Shown: piece by piece, positions 10,175 to 22,500 of the stretch
Position numbering within the stretch: position 1 is the first letter of the stretch
Layout of the letters: each line of letters starts with the position of its first letter
From: Paraescarpia echinospica
Taxonomy: Eukaryota; Annelida; Polychaeta; Sabellida; Siboglinidae
Direction of reading: 5' to 3'
NCBI GenBank assembly: GCA_020002185.1
Contig: CM034544.1
Coordinates: 5,306,054 to 5,370,053, forward strand
Length of the DNA: 64,000 nucleotides
The notes under the pieces: generated by a model
What the model saw: only the letters and a program-made list of their open reading frames with translations
Told to the model about the DNA's origin: nothing
Databases searched by the model: none
Program-made: the position numbers and the translations under genes

Positions 10175-10395
10175 AACAGTTGATGATACTTACATGAACA
10201 TTGATGAGTGCAGACTTGATTGATGCGGACTCGCATGTATGTTAAATTGTGGATGCTCCAACCATGTGTTAATACAAGGACTATGTTGTGTATAAATGAA
10301 CAGCTGATGATACTTACATGAACATTGATGAGTACAGACATTAGTGATGCAGACACGCAAGTGTGTTGTCTTGTGGATGTTCCATCCTATTCCAT
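10147..10395 (+). repeat. Two-copy 124-bp tandem duplication
   Basis: AATACAAGGACTATGTTGT starts at 10,147 and again at 10,271, and similarity continues through GATGATACTTACATGAACAT to the end of each unit. It straddles the end of the pol frame, so the second copy is 3' untranslated sequence of the gypsy element. Confidence 0.8.
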
Positions 10396-10716
10396 ATGTT
10401 CATGTTTGCCATGTTCGTATGAGCATGACATGTTGTCTGGTGCTATTCTCGTAATTGAGCGTTTGCATGTTGACCATGCCATTTTGGCTTTAGCATGACA
10501 TCAGGAATGTTGCTGCTGTTGTGAAATAGTGTGTTATGTAGTGTTTAGTGTTAGCTGGAACGTTTCGTGATTCAGTTATGTTGCATTCAGGTTTTGGCAA
10601 CTGCAACTTTATTTTATTTATACCACTACGAAACATTGATGCTGATCCATAGACGTAATGAGTTGGTTACTTTCATACGTTAGTACGTTTTGGTTGAGTA
10701 CATGTTGCTTGTAAGA

Positions 10717-10887
10717 AGAAGGGGATGTAACAATATCACATAATGACGTCTCCCCAGAAAGTAGAATAACAGGCCGCTCCCTTGTCGCAGCAGCCACGTT
10801 TAACAAAGTTGGTTTACTAGAACTATCGTCTCTGTTCTGCCTGAATATGCTAGCGTCTTTACAGTGAGGCGTGAACAGATGTTGTAA
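10717..10887 (+). mobile_element. Possible partial 3' LTR of the gypsy element
   Basis: A purine-rich tract (AAGAAGGGGA) immediately precedes TGTAACAATATCACATAATG, the pattern of a polypurine tract followed by an LTR start with TG. The segment ends abruptly where LINE sequence begins at about 10,888. The 5' LTR lacks the corresponding part, so the two cannot be compared. The 10,175-10,716 stretch would be the 3' untranslated region. Confidence 0.35.
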
Positions 10888-11750
10888 CACAAGCGTTTTT
10901 AGACCAGAGTTGATCATCTTTTTTGTCTTTCCTGAATACGTTGTCATTTTGATAGGAAAGGCATCGTTATAAGTGGTACTTAGCATTTGCATAAAGCAAG
11001 AGAACGCTAAATCAGGGTTTGACTCGTTCATTACAGTCTCCCAATTTGCATAATTTAAATCGTGCTCAAATTTGTTTAATGAGTCCTCATCTAACGTTTT
11101 GTTACTTTTATCTGTTGGACCATCGTTAATAACGACATCAGTGCTGTTGTCACACAGGACGAAAATTGGAATATAATATGTAGCATCGCTAAAACATCGC
11201 TGCACATTTTGTTTCTACACAGCTCAGAACAGGAAATGTTATCTGTTATACTAGCAGTCGTGGGCCTGGTGATGAAGGTATATATATATTCCAGAGCTGA
11301 ACATTTGTTCAATGGAGTATTATGATTCAAATTGCTCTTCGCAGTGCAATAAGTATATATTGTAATCACCATATATGTAAACAATTTCACTGCTGAGATT
11401 TTCATTAAATTTGGAGATGTTGGTATTCGGTGCTCTATTCATACAACCGACATTGATTTTTTGTGTTTACTAATCTGTATGTCAATAAAGATGCATTCAA
11501 AACAGTCATCAACAGCATACGATATGTTCCTTAAACAAATATCAGAAGACTTGCAATTGTTAAGTAGAGATTCGCATACATATATGGCAACGCCACCATC
11601 TAGTTTTTTTCCTTCTGGAATTACAGGACAGATTGTAACTTGAAAATACGACATCGTTACAGTTTATTTCACTTCCGTCCCAAGTGTTTCTGTAAACCAC
11701 GTTTCTGATATAACAATTATGTGACATTCATACTCCATGTTTTGGATAGT
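10888..11750 (-). mobile_element. LINE endonuclease and linker fragment
   Basis: Read on the minus strand, pieces appear in order: an SETWFTE-type block near 11,730 (endonuclease glutamate), KKLDGGVAIYVCESLL and ECIFIDIQIS (11,439-11,654), the 11,091-11,405 piece, IFVLCDNS near 11,160, then FEHDLNYANWETVMNESNPDLAFSCFMQML and PIKMTTYSGKTKK (linker before RT). Frames shift between pieces. No reverse transcriptase follows; it is replaced at 10,887 by the gypsy 3' end. It resembles CR1/Rex-type endonucleases of marine invertebrates. Confidence 0.6.
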
Positions 11751-11905
11751 GTCTTAGCTAGGCTAGCTTATAAACTCCGGGCATTACAGCGTATCATACT
11801 CAGTTTGTTTGGCTGTTTTTTGCCAGCATTGCTAAAGTTGGTTGACAATTGTGCTGGGGTGTAGTATTTAAACTGAGTAGGTAAATCGTTTTACAGCAAA
11901 CATTC

Positions 11906-12069
11906 AGTATCAATATCGCGTTCGTAACAGTGTTATTTATAATCATACGGTGTATCATACGTAGGCGCTGACCCGTAATTTCACAATAGTATCAATATCG
12001 TGTTCGTAACAGTGTTATTTATAATCATACGGTGTATCATACGTAGGCGCTGACCCGTAATTTCACAAT
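11906..12069 (+). repeat. 82-bp tandem duplication
   Basis: AGTATCAATATCG starts at 11,906 and 11,988, and the two 82-bp units are almost identical. Trinucleotide repeats follow directly. Confidence 0.9.
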
Positions 12070-12450
12070 AATACTACCACTACCGCTACTACTACTTTGA
12101 CTGCTGTTGCTGCTGTTGTTGCTGCTGTTGTTGTTGCTACGGCTGCTGCTGCTGCTGCTACTATTACTACTACAGCTAATGCTACTACTACTACTAATAT
12201 AGCTAATGCTACTACTGCTACTAATATAGCTAATGCTACTACTGCTACTACTAATAATAATATTCATTATAGTCATAATAATAAGTAACTCCTTTTGCGT
12301 CTAAATCCTTGGAAACCCAGCTCAGGAGCAAATTAATTCAAACGGGTTGTTCAATCTCAATGTCGATAAGCAATGTTATAGTTGTCAACAAATGGATATA
12401 TAAGCCAAGGAGCTAAGTTGGATAAAATATAGAGAAACATAGTTCCAATG
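12070..12450 (+). repeat. Trinucleotide microsatellite and L2-tail-like segment
   Basis: Interrupted (CTA)n, (TGC/TTG)n and (AAT)n tracts fill 12,070-12,285. The following ~150 bases (CTCCTTTTGCGTC, CCCAGCTCAGGAGC, CAACAAATGGATATA) resemble the L2 3' tail seen at 560-680 and the segment at 36,690-36,830, so this is probably the 3' end of an L2 or L2-mobilised SINE on the minus strand. Confidence 0.55.
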
Positions 12451-12805
12451 TTAGTATTGACGGTAGCGATAAAATGTACAATGTTTTTGTTATATTAGAA
12501 TGTACATGTTGAAGTCAAAACCCTTCAAAATGCCCGTATTAAGCTTAACACATTATTAATACTTGTAAGTTTAATTTGCGAAAATTAAATAAATGTTTTA
12601 ATTTATATAAAAAAAACTGATATTTAATGTTTTCTCTTTTAATCGTATTTAATCTTAGAAAGACGAGAAGACTGAAGTGGCATTGTTACCGTTTTAAATA
12701 AAGCTTTAACGACTTTATCTATTCGTTGTGTTTTCAAACAACATGGAAAAATCAAGAAAATAATAAATACAGATGAAATATCACCTGTGGCTGGTAGTCA
12801 CCAAC

Positions 12806-13022
12806 CTTAAGAGGTCCAGGAACGTGTCGATTGCTTTAACATCGGTGTGGTCAGGCTTGACTAAGGCAGCATCCGTGGTATCTTTGATTAAGGCGTGGCC
12901 AGGATTAATGGTCAAAACACAGACGGTGCCGAGGATGACCGCCAACGTCGTCGTCGTGAAATAGTAGAAGAGTGCCCGCCTTCCAATCCGCCCACTCTCC
13001 CGAGGATTTAGTTGGGAAACAG
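12806..13022 (-). CDS. SLC1A: SLC1-family glutamate transporter, internal exon (TM3 region)
   Basis: This is a 217-base exon. On the minus strand CTCTCTCCAG is the acceptor and AAG|GTTGGT the donor. The peptide reads VSQLNPRESGRIGRRALFYYF, then a hydrophobic TTTTLAVILGTVCVLTINPG segment (transmembrane helix 3 of SLC1 transporters, with the characteristic YYxTTT and IxPG), an extracellular-loop stretch, and VKAIDTFLDLLR, matching the conserved DxFLDLIR motif. Entry phase fits the upstream exon at 13,823-14,021 (one base there, two here). SLC1 proteins move glutamate, aspartate or neutral amino acids into cells, coupled to sodium. No downstream exons are recognisable in 1-12,800, which is filled with transposons. 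Confidence 0.85.
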
Positions 13023-13148
13023 CTGGAGAGAGATGTAATGACATACTAACTGATAGACACGCACAATTTCACGCACACACCATACAAACATACACGCGTG
13101 CACACACACACGCGCGCGCACTCACATGCAAACACTCACATACACACC

Positions 13149-13224
<76 letters not shown>

Positions 13225-13822
13225 TGCACCCACACAATTACAGATACACTCATAGACACACATCAATTAATAAACAGGCAGACAGGCAGACAGGGGCAGA
13301 CAGGCAGACAGGCAGGCAGGAAGGCAGGCAGACAGTCAGACAGGCAGACAGGAAGATAGGCAGACAGGCAGACAGACAGACAGACAGACATACAGACTGA
13401 CATATATACATGCGTGCATACATACATACAAACTTACGTACATATACACGTACGTACATACGAACAAAGTACACATGTATATACGTACACACGTACATAC
13501 GTGCACACATACACACATAGATACGCACACATGCATACACACATAAATACATACATACATGCATACATACATACATATGTATACATACATACACATACAT
13601 ACATACATACACACATATTCACATACACACAAACAAACATACATACGCACGTGCCTCAAAACATACATACGCATATACAGACAGGTATACATTTTTCAAA
13701 TCTATTTTGCGAAACAACTTTGTCACTCGTCGATAAAATGGGCAAATACTGCGACTAGACTGGAGACAAGGGGAGTCAGTATATATTTGTTGTTACCTGT
13801 CGACAACAAATACTGCACTTAC
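13023..13822 (-). repeat. SLC1 intron with CA, CAGA and CATA microsatellites
   Basis: The 800-base intron between two SLC1 exons holds a (CA)n run (about 13,080-13,230), (GACA)n/(GGCA)n (13,275-13,400) and interrupted (CATA)n (13,400-13,690). Long Thr-His or Tyr-Val-Cys frames there are artefacts of the repeats. Confidence 0.85.
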
Positions 13823-14021
13823 CTACCACCAGACTGGACACGATGAGTGGCAACATCAGCATTTTAAGCATCCTCACGAGGATCTCTCCAGGAAAGGAGA
13901 TCAGCATGATAACGTCGTCGCTCGGATCAAATATCCTCAAGAGTATCCCAGAGAGAATGCCCAGAACGACCCCGAACATTGTAATAAACACTAGCATGTT
14001 GTTACTGATCCATCGCAACAT
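13823..14021 (-). CDS. SLC1A: SLC1-family glutamate transporter, internal exon (TM1-TM2)
   Basis: This is a 199-base exon with acceptor TGTTTCAG and donor GTAG|GTAAGT on the minus strand. It encodes MLRWISNNMLVFITMFGVVL (helix 1) and FPGEILVRMLKMLMLPLIVSSL (helix 2), an almost exact instance of the family signature FPGExLxRMLxMLxLPLIxSSL. The ATG is the first codon of the exon, but the preceding TTTCAG suggests it is an internal exon with the cytoplasmic N-terminus encoded upstream (plus-strand coordinates above 14,021). Exon phase joins correctly to 12,806-13,022. Whether it belongs with the terminal exon at 61.7 kb, which is on the opposite strand, is discussed under findings. Confidence 0.88.
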
Positions 14022-14130
14022 CTGAAACAGTCAGCCACCGAATCTCCGTCTCTTTCTCTTTCTTCTCTCTCATTAAATCTCTTTTCCGATTCTAACGCTT
14101 CTTCTCCCTCGTCCCCCTCCCAAATATGTA

Positions 14131-14138
14131 GCGCTCTC

Positions 14139-14188
<50 letters not shown>

Positions 14189-14224
14189 TCTCTGTCTGTC
14201 TGTCTGTCTGTCTATCAGTCTGTC

Positions 14225-14322
<98 letters not shown>

Positions 14323-14325
14323 TCA
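14131..14325 (+). repeat. CT, CTGT and TG microsatellites
   Basis: (TC)n at about 14,131-14,185, (TCTG)n to 14,230, then about 95 bases of (TG)n. They lie just upstream (in gene sense) of the SLC1 exon, so probably in another intron. Confidence 0.95.
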
Positions 14326-14399
14326 ATACATCTCTCTGTGTCTCTGGCCCTTACTTGGAGTTGTTTTAACACAAAACAAACCAGCACTGAATTCTAGTG

Positions 14400-15500
14400 G
14401 GATATGAATACAATCGAAGAGGTGAGATGACAAATAATGAGGCTAAAATCGTATTTTATTACTATCTGTCCAAAACGTGGTGCAAAATGTCACTTTTTTC
14501 CAAACCTCTTGCTTGTTGTTGTTATCATAGTAACTGTATTGTTGTTGATATTATAATATCTTGCTTGCATTATTCAATAACCAGCGGGACAGCGGAAGTA
14601 TGACGCCGAAAACACCTGTGTGACAAACTTGGCTGTATATATGCTTCCTCAACTGTTTTTGCTCATCGCAAATCCGGTTTTGGAAGCAGAGTGTCACATA
14701 TCACGAAAACAGCATGGCTACAGTGTATACATACTGGTGGAATAAACTATCCCATACAGGGGATGAGTAGAGCCGAAATAAATGAGCTGGGCTAATAGCA
14801 GTCAAGGGAACTGACATTTGTCTGCTTCCTTCTTTTTTTTAAATTACCAGAAAAGAAAAAGTTAACTATTCAAACGATAATTTTTTTTAATTAAATTTAA
14901 GCTCGTTGAGATTTACCTGAGTGATATAGCAGAAGTGTTTTATTATCTTTAGGTGAACGTGGATGACTGTAACGATATATGAAATGTGCCTTTGTTGGCC
15001 TTTGCTGTCCCATGCAACGAATGAAGAGAAACATAATGATGATATTTTAAATTACGAGTCATCGAATACATCTGAAATTTTACGGCGTGTCTAACTACTA
15101 TTACAATACCTTATATACAGTTTACAGCTTTTGCCAGCTCGTACAGCCGTTGTCGTGAAGCAATAACCCCATATGTTATGACGTAATACGCAGGATGCGG
15201 CAACGTCACCAACGGCGCGTTTTTTGTTTCAGCTTGATAGTCATAAGACGGCAGAGAAGGTTTAAATTGCATCTGTTATGATACGCCTGAACGAAGAATT
15301 TATTCGGAAGCACAGTCTCTTGGATAGCGCGATCTGTTACACTGATGTAGCATTATTACGCTGTGTTTTTCATAATGTATTTGCTTACTGCTCTTTTGCG
15401 TTCATCATGGTAACAAACGCATTATGCATCTGGAGTAAAACAGCCCATTACCGTCTTTCTGCACATAAGCATTGTCAAATTTTATACAGTTATAACATAA
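14400..15500. other. No recognisable gene; intronic or intergenic DNA up to the gap
   Basis: AT-rich single-copy-looking sequence with short open frames only. No SLC1 first exon could be recognised on the minus strand. Confidence 0.5.
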
Positions 15501-16500
15501 NNNNNNNNNNNNNNNNNNNNNNNNNNNNNNNNNNNNNNNNNNNNNNNNNNNNNNNNNNNNNNNNNNNNNNNNNNNNNNNNNNNNNNNNNNNNNNNNNNNN
15601 NNNNNNNNNNNNNNNNNNNNNNNNNNNNNNNNNNNNNNNNNNNNNNNNNNNNNNNNNNNNNNNNNNNNNNNNNNNNNNNNNNNNNNNNNNNNNNNNNNNN
15701 NNNNNNNNNNNNNNNNNNNNNNNNNNNNNNNNNNNNNNNNNNNNNNNNNNNNNNNNNNNNNNNNNNNNNNNNNNNNNNNNNNNNNNNNNNNNNNNNNNNN
15801 NNNNNNNNNNNNNNNNNNNNNNNNNNNNNNNNNNNNNNNNNNNNNNNNNNNNNNNNNNNNNNNNNNNNNNNNNNNNNNNNNNNNNNNNNNNNNNNNNNNN
15901 NNNNNNNNNNNNNNNNNNNNNNNNNNNNNNNNNNNNNNNNNNNNNNNNNNNNNNNNNNNNNNNNNNNNNNNNNNNNNNNNNNNNNNNNNNNNNNNNNNNN
16001 NNNNNNNNNNNNNNNNNNNNNNNNNNNNNNNNNNNNNNNNNNNNNNNNNNNNNNNNNNNNNNNNNNNNNNNNNNNNNNNNNNNNNNNNNNNNNNNNNNNN
16101 NNNNNNNNNNNNNNNNNNNNNNNNNNNNNNNNNNNNNNNNNNNNNNNNNNNNNNNNNNNNNNNNNNNNNNNNNNNNNNNNNNNNNNNNNNNNNNNNNNNN
16201 NNNNNNNNNNNNNNNNNNNNNNNNNNNNNNNNNNNNNNNNNNNNNNNNNNNNNNNNNNNNNNNNNNNNNNNNNNNNNNNNNNNNNNNNNNNNNNNNNNNN
16301 NNNNNNNNNNNNNNNNNNNNNNNNNNNNNNNNNNNNNNNNNNNNNNNNNNNNNNNNNNNNNNNNNNNNNNNNNNNNNNNNNNNNNNNNNNNNNNNNNNNN
16401 NNNNNNNNNNNNNNNNNNNNNNNNNNNNNNNNNNNNNNNNNNNNNNNNNNNNNNNNNNNNNNNNNNNNNNNNNNNNNNNNNNNNNNNNNNNNNNNNNNNN
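15501..16500. other. Assembly gap of exactly 1000 Ns
   Basis: A round-number run of N indicates a scaffold gap of unknown true length. The left flank is ordinary sequence; the right flank is already inside the satellite, so the satellite's left boundary is unseen. Confidence 0.98.
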
Positions 16501-19500
16501 CACCCGTTGTCTCCTTTTTGGAACTGTTGTTGACAAAAGTCCGAGAGCCAGACTCGTTGTCCCCTTTTTTTGGAACTGTTGTTGACAACAGGCCGACAGC
16601 CACGGACCCGTTATTGGAACTGTTGCTAACAACAGGCCGACAGCCACGGACCCGTTTTCGCCTTTTTTGGAACTGTTGTTGACAACAGGCCGACAGTCAC
16701 GGACCCGTTGTCCCATTATTGGAACTGTTGTTGACAACAGGCCGACAGTCACGGACCCGTTGTCCCGTTATTGGAACTGTTGTTGACTACAGGCCGACAG
16801 TCACGGACCCGTTGTCCAGTTATTGGAACTGTTGTTGACAACAGGCCGACAGTCACGGACCCGTTGTCCTGTTATTGGAACTGTTGTTGACAACAGGCCA
16901 ACAGCCACGGACCCGTTGTCCCGTTATTGGAACTGTTGTTAACAACAGGCCGACAGTCACGGACCCGTTGTCCCGTTATTGGAACTGTTGTTGACAACAG
17001 GCCGACAGCCACGGACCCGTTGTCCCGTTATTGGAACTGTTGTTGACAACAGACCGACAGCCACGGACCCGTTGTCCCGTTATTGGAACTGTTGTCGACA
17101 ACATGCCGACAGCCACAGAACCGTTGTGCCGTTATTGGAACTGTTGTTAACAACAGACCGACAGCCACACACCCGTTGTCCCGTTATTGGAACTGTTGTT
17201 GACAACAGGCCGACAGTCACGAACCCGTTGTCCCGTTATTGGAACTGTTGTTGACAACAGGCCGACAGCCACGGACCCGTTGTCTCGTTATTGGAATTGT
17301 TGTTGACAACAGTCCGAGAGCGACACACCCGTTGTCTCTTTTTTGGAACTGTTGTTGACAACAGGCCGACAACCACACACTCGTTGTCTCCTTTTTGGAA
17401 CTGTTGTTGACAAAAGTCCGAGAGCCAGACTCGTTGTCCCCTTTTTTTGGAACTATTGTTGACAACAGGCCGACAGCCACGGACCCGTTATTGGAACTGT
17501 TGCTAACAACAGGCCGACAGCCACGGACCCGTTGTCCCGTTATTGGAACTGTTGTTAACAACAGGCCGACAGTCGCGGACCCGTTGTCCCGTTATTGGAA
17601 CTGTTGTTGACAACAGACCGACAGCCACGGACCCGTTGTCCCGTTATTGGAACTGTTGTTGACAACATGCCGACAGCCACAGAACCGTTGTGCCGTTATT
17701 GGAATTGTTGTTAACAACAGACCGACAGCCACACACCCGTTGTCCCGTTATTGGAACTGTTGTTGACAACAGGCCGAAAGTCATTGACCCGTTGTCCCGT
17801 TATTGGAACTGTTTTTGACAACAGGCCGACAGTCACGGACCCGTTGTCCCGTTATTGGAACCGTTGTTGACAACAGGCCGACAGTCACGGACCCGTTGTC
17901 CCGTTATTGGAACTGTTGTTGACAACAGGCTGACAGTCACAGAACCGTTGTCCCGTTATTGGAACTTGTTGAAAACAGGCCGACAGTCGCAGAACCGTTG
18001 TCCCGTTATTGGAACAGTTCTTGACAACAGGCCGACAGTCACGGACCCGTTTTCCCGTTATTGGAACTGTTGTTGACAACAGGCCGACAATCACGGACCC
18101 GTTGTCACGTTATTGGAACTGTTGTTGACAACAGGCCGACAGTCACGGACCCGTTGTCCCGTTATTGGAACTGTTGTTAACAACAGACCGACAGCCACGG
18201 AACCGTTGTCCCTTTATTGGAACTGTTGTCGACAACAGGCCGACAGTCACGGACCCGTTTTCCCGTTATTGGAACTGTTGTTGACAACATGCCGACAGCC
18301 ACAGAACCGTTGTGCCGTTATTGGAACTGTTGTTAACAACAGACCGACAGCCACACACCCGTTGTCCCGTTATTGGAACTGTTGTTGACAACAGGCCGAC
18401 AGTCACGGATCCGTTGTCCCGTTATTGGAAATGTTGTTGACAACAGGCCAACAGCCACGGACCCGTTGTCTCGTTATTGGAATTGTTGTTGACAACAGTC
18501 CGAGAGCCACACAACCGTTGTCTCTTTTTTGGAACTGTTGTTGACAACAGGCCGACAACCACACACCCGTTGTCTCCTTTTTGGAACTGTTGTTGACAAA
18601 AGTCTGAGAGCCAGACTCGTTGTCCCCCTTTTTTGGAACTGTTGTTGACAACAGGCCGACAGCCACGGACCCGTTATTGGAACTGTTGCTAACAACAGGC
18701 CGACAGCCACGGACCCGTTGTCCCGTTATTGGAACTGTTGTTGACAACAGGCCGACAGTCACGGACCCGTTTTCGCCTTTTTTGGAACTGTTGTTGACAA
18801 CAGGCCGACAGTCACGGACCCGTTGTCCCGTTATTGGAACTGTTGTTGACAATAGGCCGACAGTCACGGACCCGTTGTCCCGTTATTGGAACTGTTGTTG
18901 ACTACAGGCCGACAGTCACGCACCCGTTGTCCCGTTATTGGAACTGTTGTTAACAACAGGCCGACAGTCACGGACCCGTTGTCCCGTTATTGGAACTGTT
19001 GTTGACAACAGGCCGACAGTCACGGACCCGTTGTCCCGTTATTGGAACTGTTGTTGACAACAGACCGACAGCCACGGACCCGTTGTCCCGTTATTGGAAC
19101 TGTTGTTGACAACATGCCGACAGCCACAGAACCGTTGTGCCGTTATTGGAACTGTTGTTAACAACAGACCGACAGCCACACACCCGTTGTCCCGTTATTG
19201 GAACTGTTGTTGACAACAGGCCGACAGTCACGAATCCGTTGTCCCGTTATTGGAACTGTTGTTGACAACAGGCCGACAGCCACGGACCCGTTGTCTCGTT
19301 ATTGGAATTGTTGTTGACAACAGTCCGAGAGCCACACACCCGTTGTCTCTTTTTTGGAACTGTTGTTGACAACAGGCCGACAACCACACACCCGTTGTCT
19401 CCTTTTTGGAACTGTTGTTGACAAAAGTCCGAGAGCCACACTCGTTGTCCCCTTTTTTTGGAACTATTGTTGACAACAGGCCGACAGCCACGGACCCGTT

Positions 19501-22500
19501 ATTGGAACTGTTGCTAACAACAGGCCGACAGCCACGGACCCGTTGTCCCGTTATTGGAACTGTTGTTGACAACAGGCCGACATTCACGGACCCGTTTTCG
19601 CCTTTTTTGGAACTGTTGTTGACAACAGGCCAACAGCCACGGACCCGTTGTCCCTTTATTGGAACTGTTGTTAACAACAGGCCGACAGTCACGGACCCGT
19701 TGTCCCGTTATTGGAACTGTTGTTGACAACAGGCCGACAGTCACGGACCCGTTGTCCCGTTATTGGAACTGTTGTTGACAACAGACCGACAGCCACGGAC
19801 CCGTTGTCCCGTTATTGGAACTGTTGTTGACAACATGCCGACAGCCACAGAACCGTTGTGCCGTTATTGGAACTGTTGTTAACAACAGACCGACAGCCAC
19901 ACACCCGTTGTCCCGTTATTGGAACTGTTGTTGACAACAGGCCGACAGTCACGGATCCGTTGTCCCGTTATTGGAACTGTTGTTGACAACAGGCCGACAG
20001 CCACGGACCCGTTGTCTCGTTATTGGAATTGTTGTTGACAACAGTCCGAGAGCCACACACCCGTTGTATCTTTTTTGGAACTGTTGTTGACAACAGGCCG
20101 ACAACCACACACCCGTTGTCTCCTTTTTGGAACTGTTGTTGACAAAAGTCCGAGAGCCAGAATCGTTGTCCCCTTTTTTTGGAAATGTTGTTGACAACAG
20201 GCCGACAGCCACGGACCCGTTATTGGAACTGTTGCTAACAACAGGCCGACAGCCACGGACCCGTTGTCCCGTTATTGGAACTGTTGTTGACAACAGGCCG
20301 ACAGTCACGGACCCGTTTTCGCCTTTTTTGGGACTGTTGTTGACAACAGGCCAACAGCCACGGACCCGTTGTCCCGTTATTGGAACTGTTGTTAACAACA
20401 GGCCGACAGTCACGGACCCGTTGTCCCGTTATTGGAACTGTTGTTGACAACAGGCCGACAGTCACGGACCCGTTGTCCCGTTATTGGAACTGTTGTTGAC
20501 AACAGACCGACAGCCACGGACCCGTTGTCCCGTTATTGGAACTGTTGTTGACAACATGCCGACAGCCACAGAACCGTTGTGCCGTTATTGGAACTGTTGT
20601 TAACAACAGACCGACAGCCACACACCCGTTGTCCCGTTATTGGAACTGTTGTTGACAACAGGCCGACAGTCACGGATCCGTTGTCCCGTTATTGGAACTG
20701 TTGTTGACAACAGGCCGACAGCCACGGACCCGTTGTCTCGTTATTGGAATTGTTGTTGACAACAGTCCGAGAGCCACACACCCGTTGTCTCTTTTTTGGA
20801 ACTGTTGTTGACAACAGGCCGACAACCACACACCCGTTGTCTCCTTTTTGGAACTGTTGTTGACAAAAGTCCGAGAGCCAGACTCGTTGTCCCCTTTTTT
20901 TGGAACTGTTGTTGACAACAGGCCGACAGCCACGGACCCGTTATTGGAACTGTTGGTAACAACAGGCCGACAGCCACGGACCCGTTTTCGCCTTTTTTGG
21001 AACTGTTGTTGACAACAGGCCGACAGTCACGGACCCGTTGTCCCGTTATTGGAACTGTTGTTGACAACAGGCCGACAGTCACGGACCCGTTGTCCCGTTA
21101 TTGGAACTGTTGTTGACTACAGGCCGACAGTCACGGACCCGTTGTCCCGTTATTGGAACTGTTGTTGACAACAGGCCGACAGTCACGGACCCGTTGTCCT
21201 GTTATTGGAACTGTTGTTGACAACAGGCCAACAGCCACGGACCCGTTGTCCCGTTATTGGAACTGTTGTTAACAACAGGCCGACAGTCACGGACCCGTTG
21301 TCCCGTTATTGGAACTGTTGTTGACAACAGGCCGACAGTCACGGACCCGTTGTCCCGTTATTGGAACTGTTGTTGACAACAGACCGACAGCCACGGACCC
21401 GTTGTCCCGTTATTGGAACTGTTGTTGACAACATGCCGACAGCCACAGAACCGTTGTGCCGTTATTGGAACTGTTGTTAACAACAGACCGACAGCCACAC
21501 ACCCGTTGTCCCGTTATTGGAACTGTTGTTGACAACAGGCCGACAGTCACGAATCCGTTGTCCCGTTATTGGAACTGTTGTTGACAACAGGCCGACAGCC
21601 ACGGACCCGTTGTCTCGTTATTGGAATTGTTGTTGACAACAGTCCGAGAGCGACACACCCGTTGTCTCTTTTTTGGAACTGTTGTTGACAACAGGCCGAC
21701 AACCACACACCCGTTGTCTCCTTTTTGGAACTGTTGTTGACAAAAGTCCGAGAGCCAGACTCGTTGTCCTCTTTTTTTGGAACTATTGTTGACAACAGGC
21801 CGACAGCCACGGACCCGTTATTGGAACTGTTGCTAACAACAGGCCGACAGCCACGGACCCGTTGTCCCGTTATTGGAACTGTTGTTAACAACAGGCCGAC
21901 AGTCGCGGACCCGTTGTCCCGTTATTGGAACTGTTGTTGACAACATACCGACAGCCACGGACCCGTTATCCCGTTATTGGAACTGTTGTTGACAACATGC
22001 CGACAGCCACAGAACCGTTGTGCCGTTATTGGAATTGTTGTTAACAACAGACCGACAGCCACACACCCGTTGTCCCGTTATTGGAACTGTTGTTGACAAC
22101 AGGCCGAAAGTCATTGACCCGTTGTCCCGTTATTGGAACTGTTTTTGACAACAGGCCGACAGTCGCGGACCCGTTGTCCCGTTATTGGAACCGTTGTTGA
22201 CAACAGGCCGACAGTCACGGACCCGTTGTCCCGTTATTGGAACTGTTGTTGACAACAGGCTGACAGTCACAGAACCGTTGTCCCGTTATTGGAACTTGTT
22301 GAAAACAGGCCGACAGTTGCAGAACCGTTGTCCCGTTATTGGAACAGTTCTTGACAACAGGCCGACAGTCACGGACCCGTTTTCCCGTTATTGGAACTGT
22401 TGTTGACAACAGGCCGACAGTCACGGACCCGTTGTCCCGTTATTGGAACTGTTGTTGACATCAGGCCGACAGTCACGGACCCGTTGTCCCGTTATTGGAA

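Noticed and set aside
13069..13846. Thr-His and Tyr-Val-Cys repeat proteins
   Set aside because: Translations of CA, CATA and GACA microsatellites inside an SLC1 intron; similar frames at 45.3-45.7, 46.2-46.7, 47.1-47.3 and 52.5-52.7 kb were rejected for the same reason.
15278..16603. Long frames of 373-435 codons across the gap
   Set aside because: Almost entirely made of N-derived X residues.
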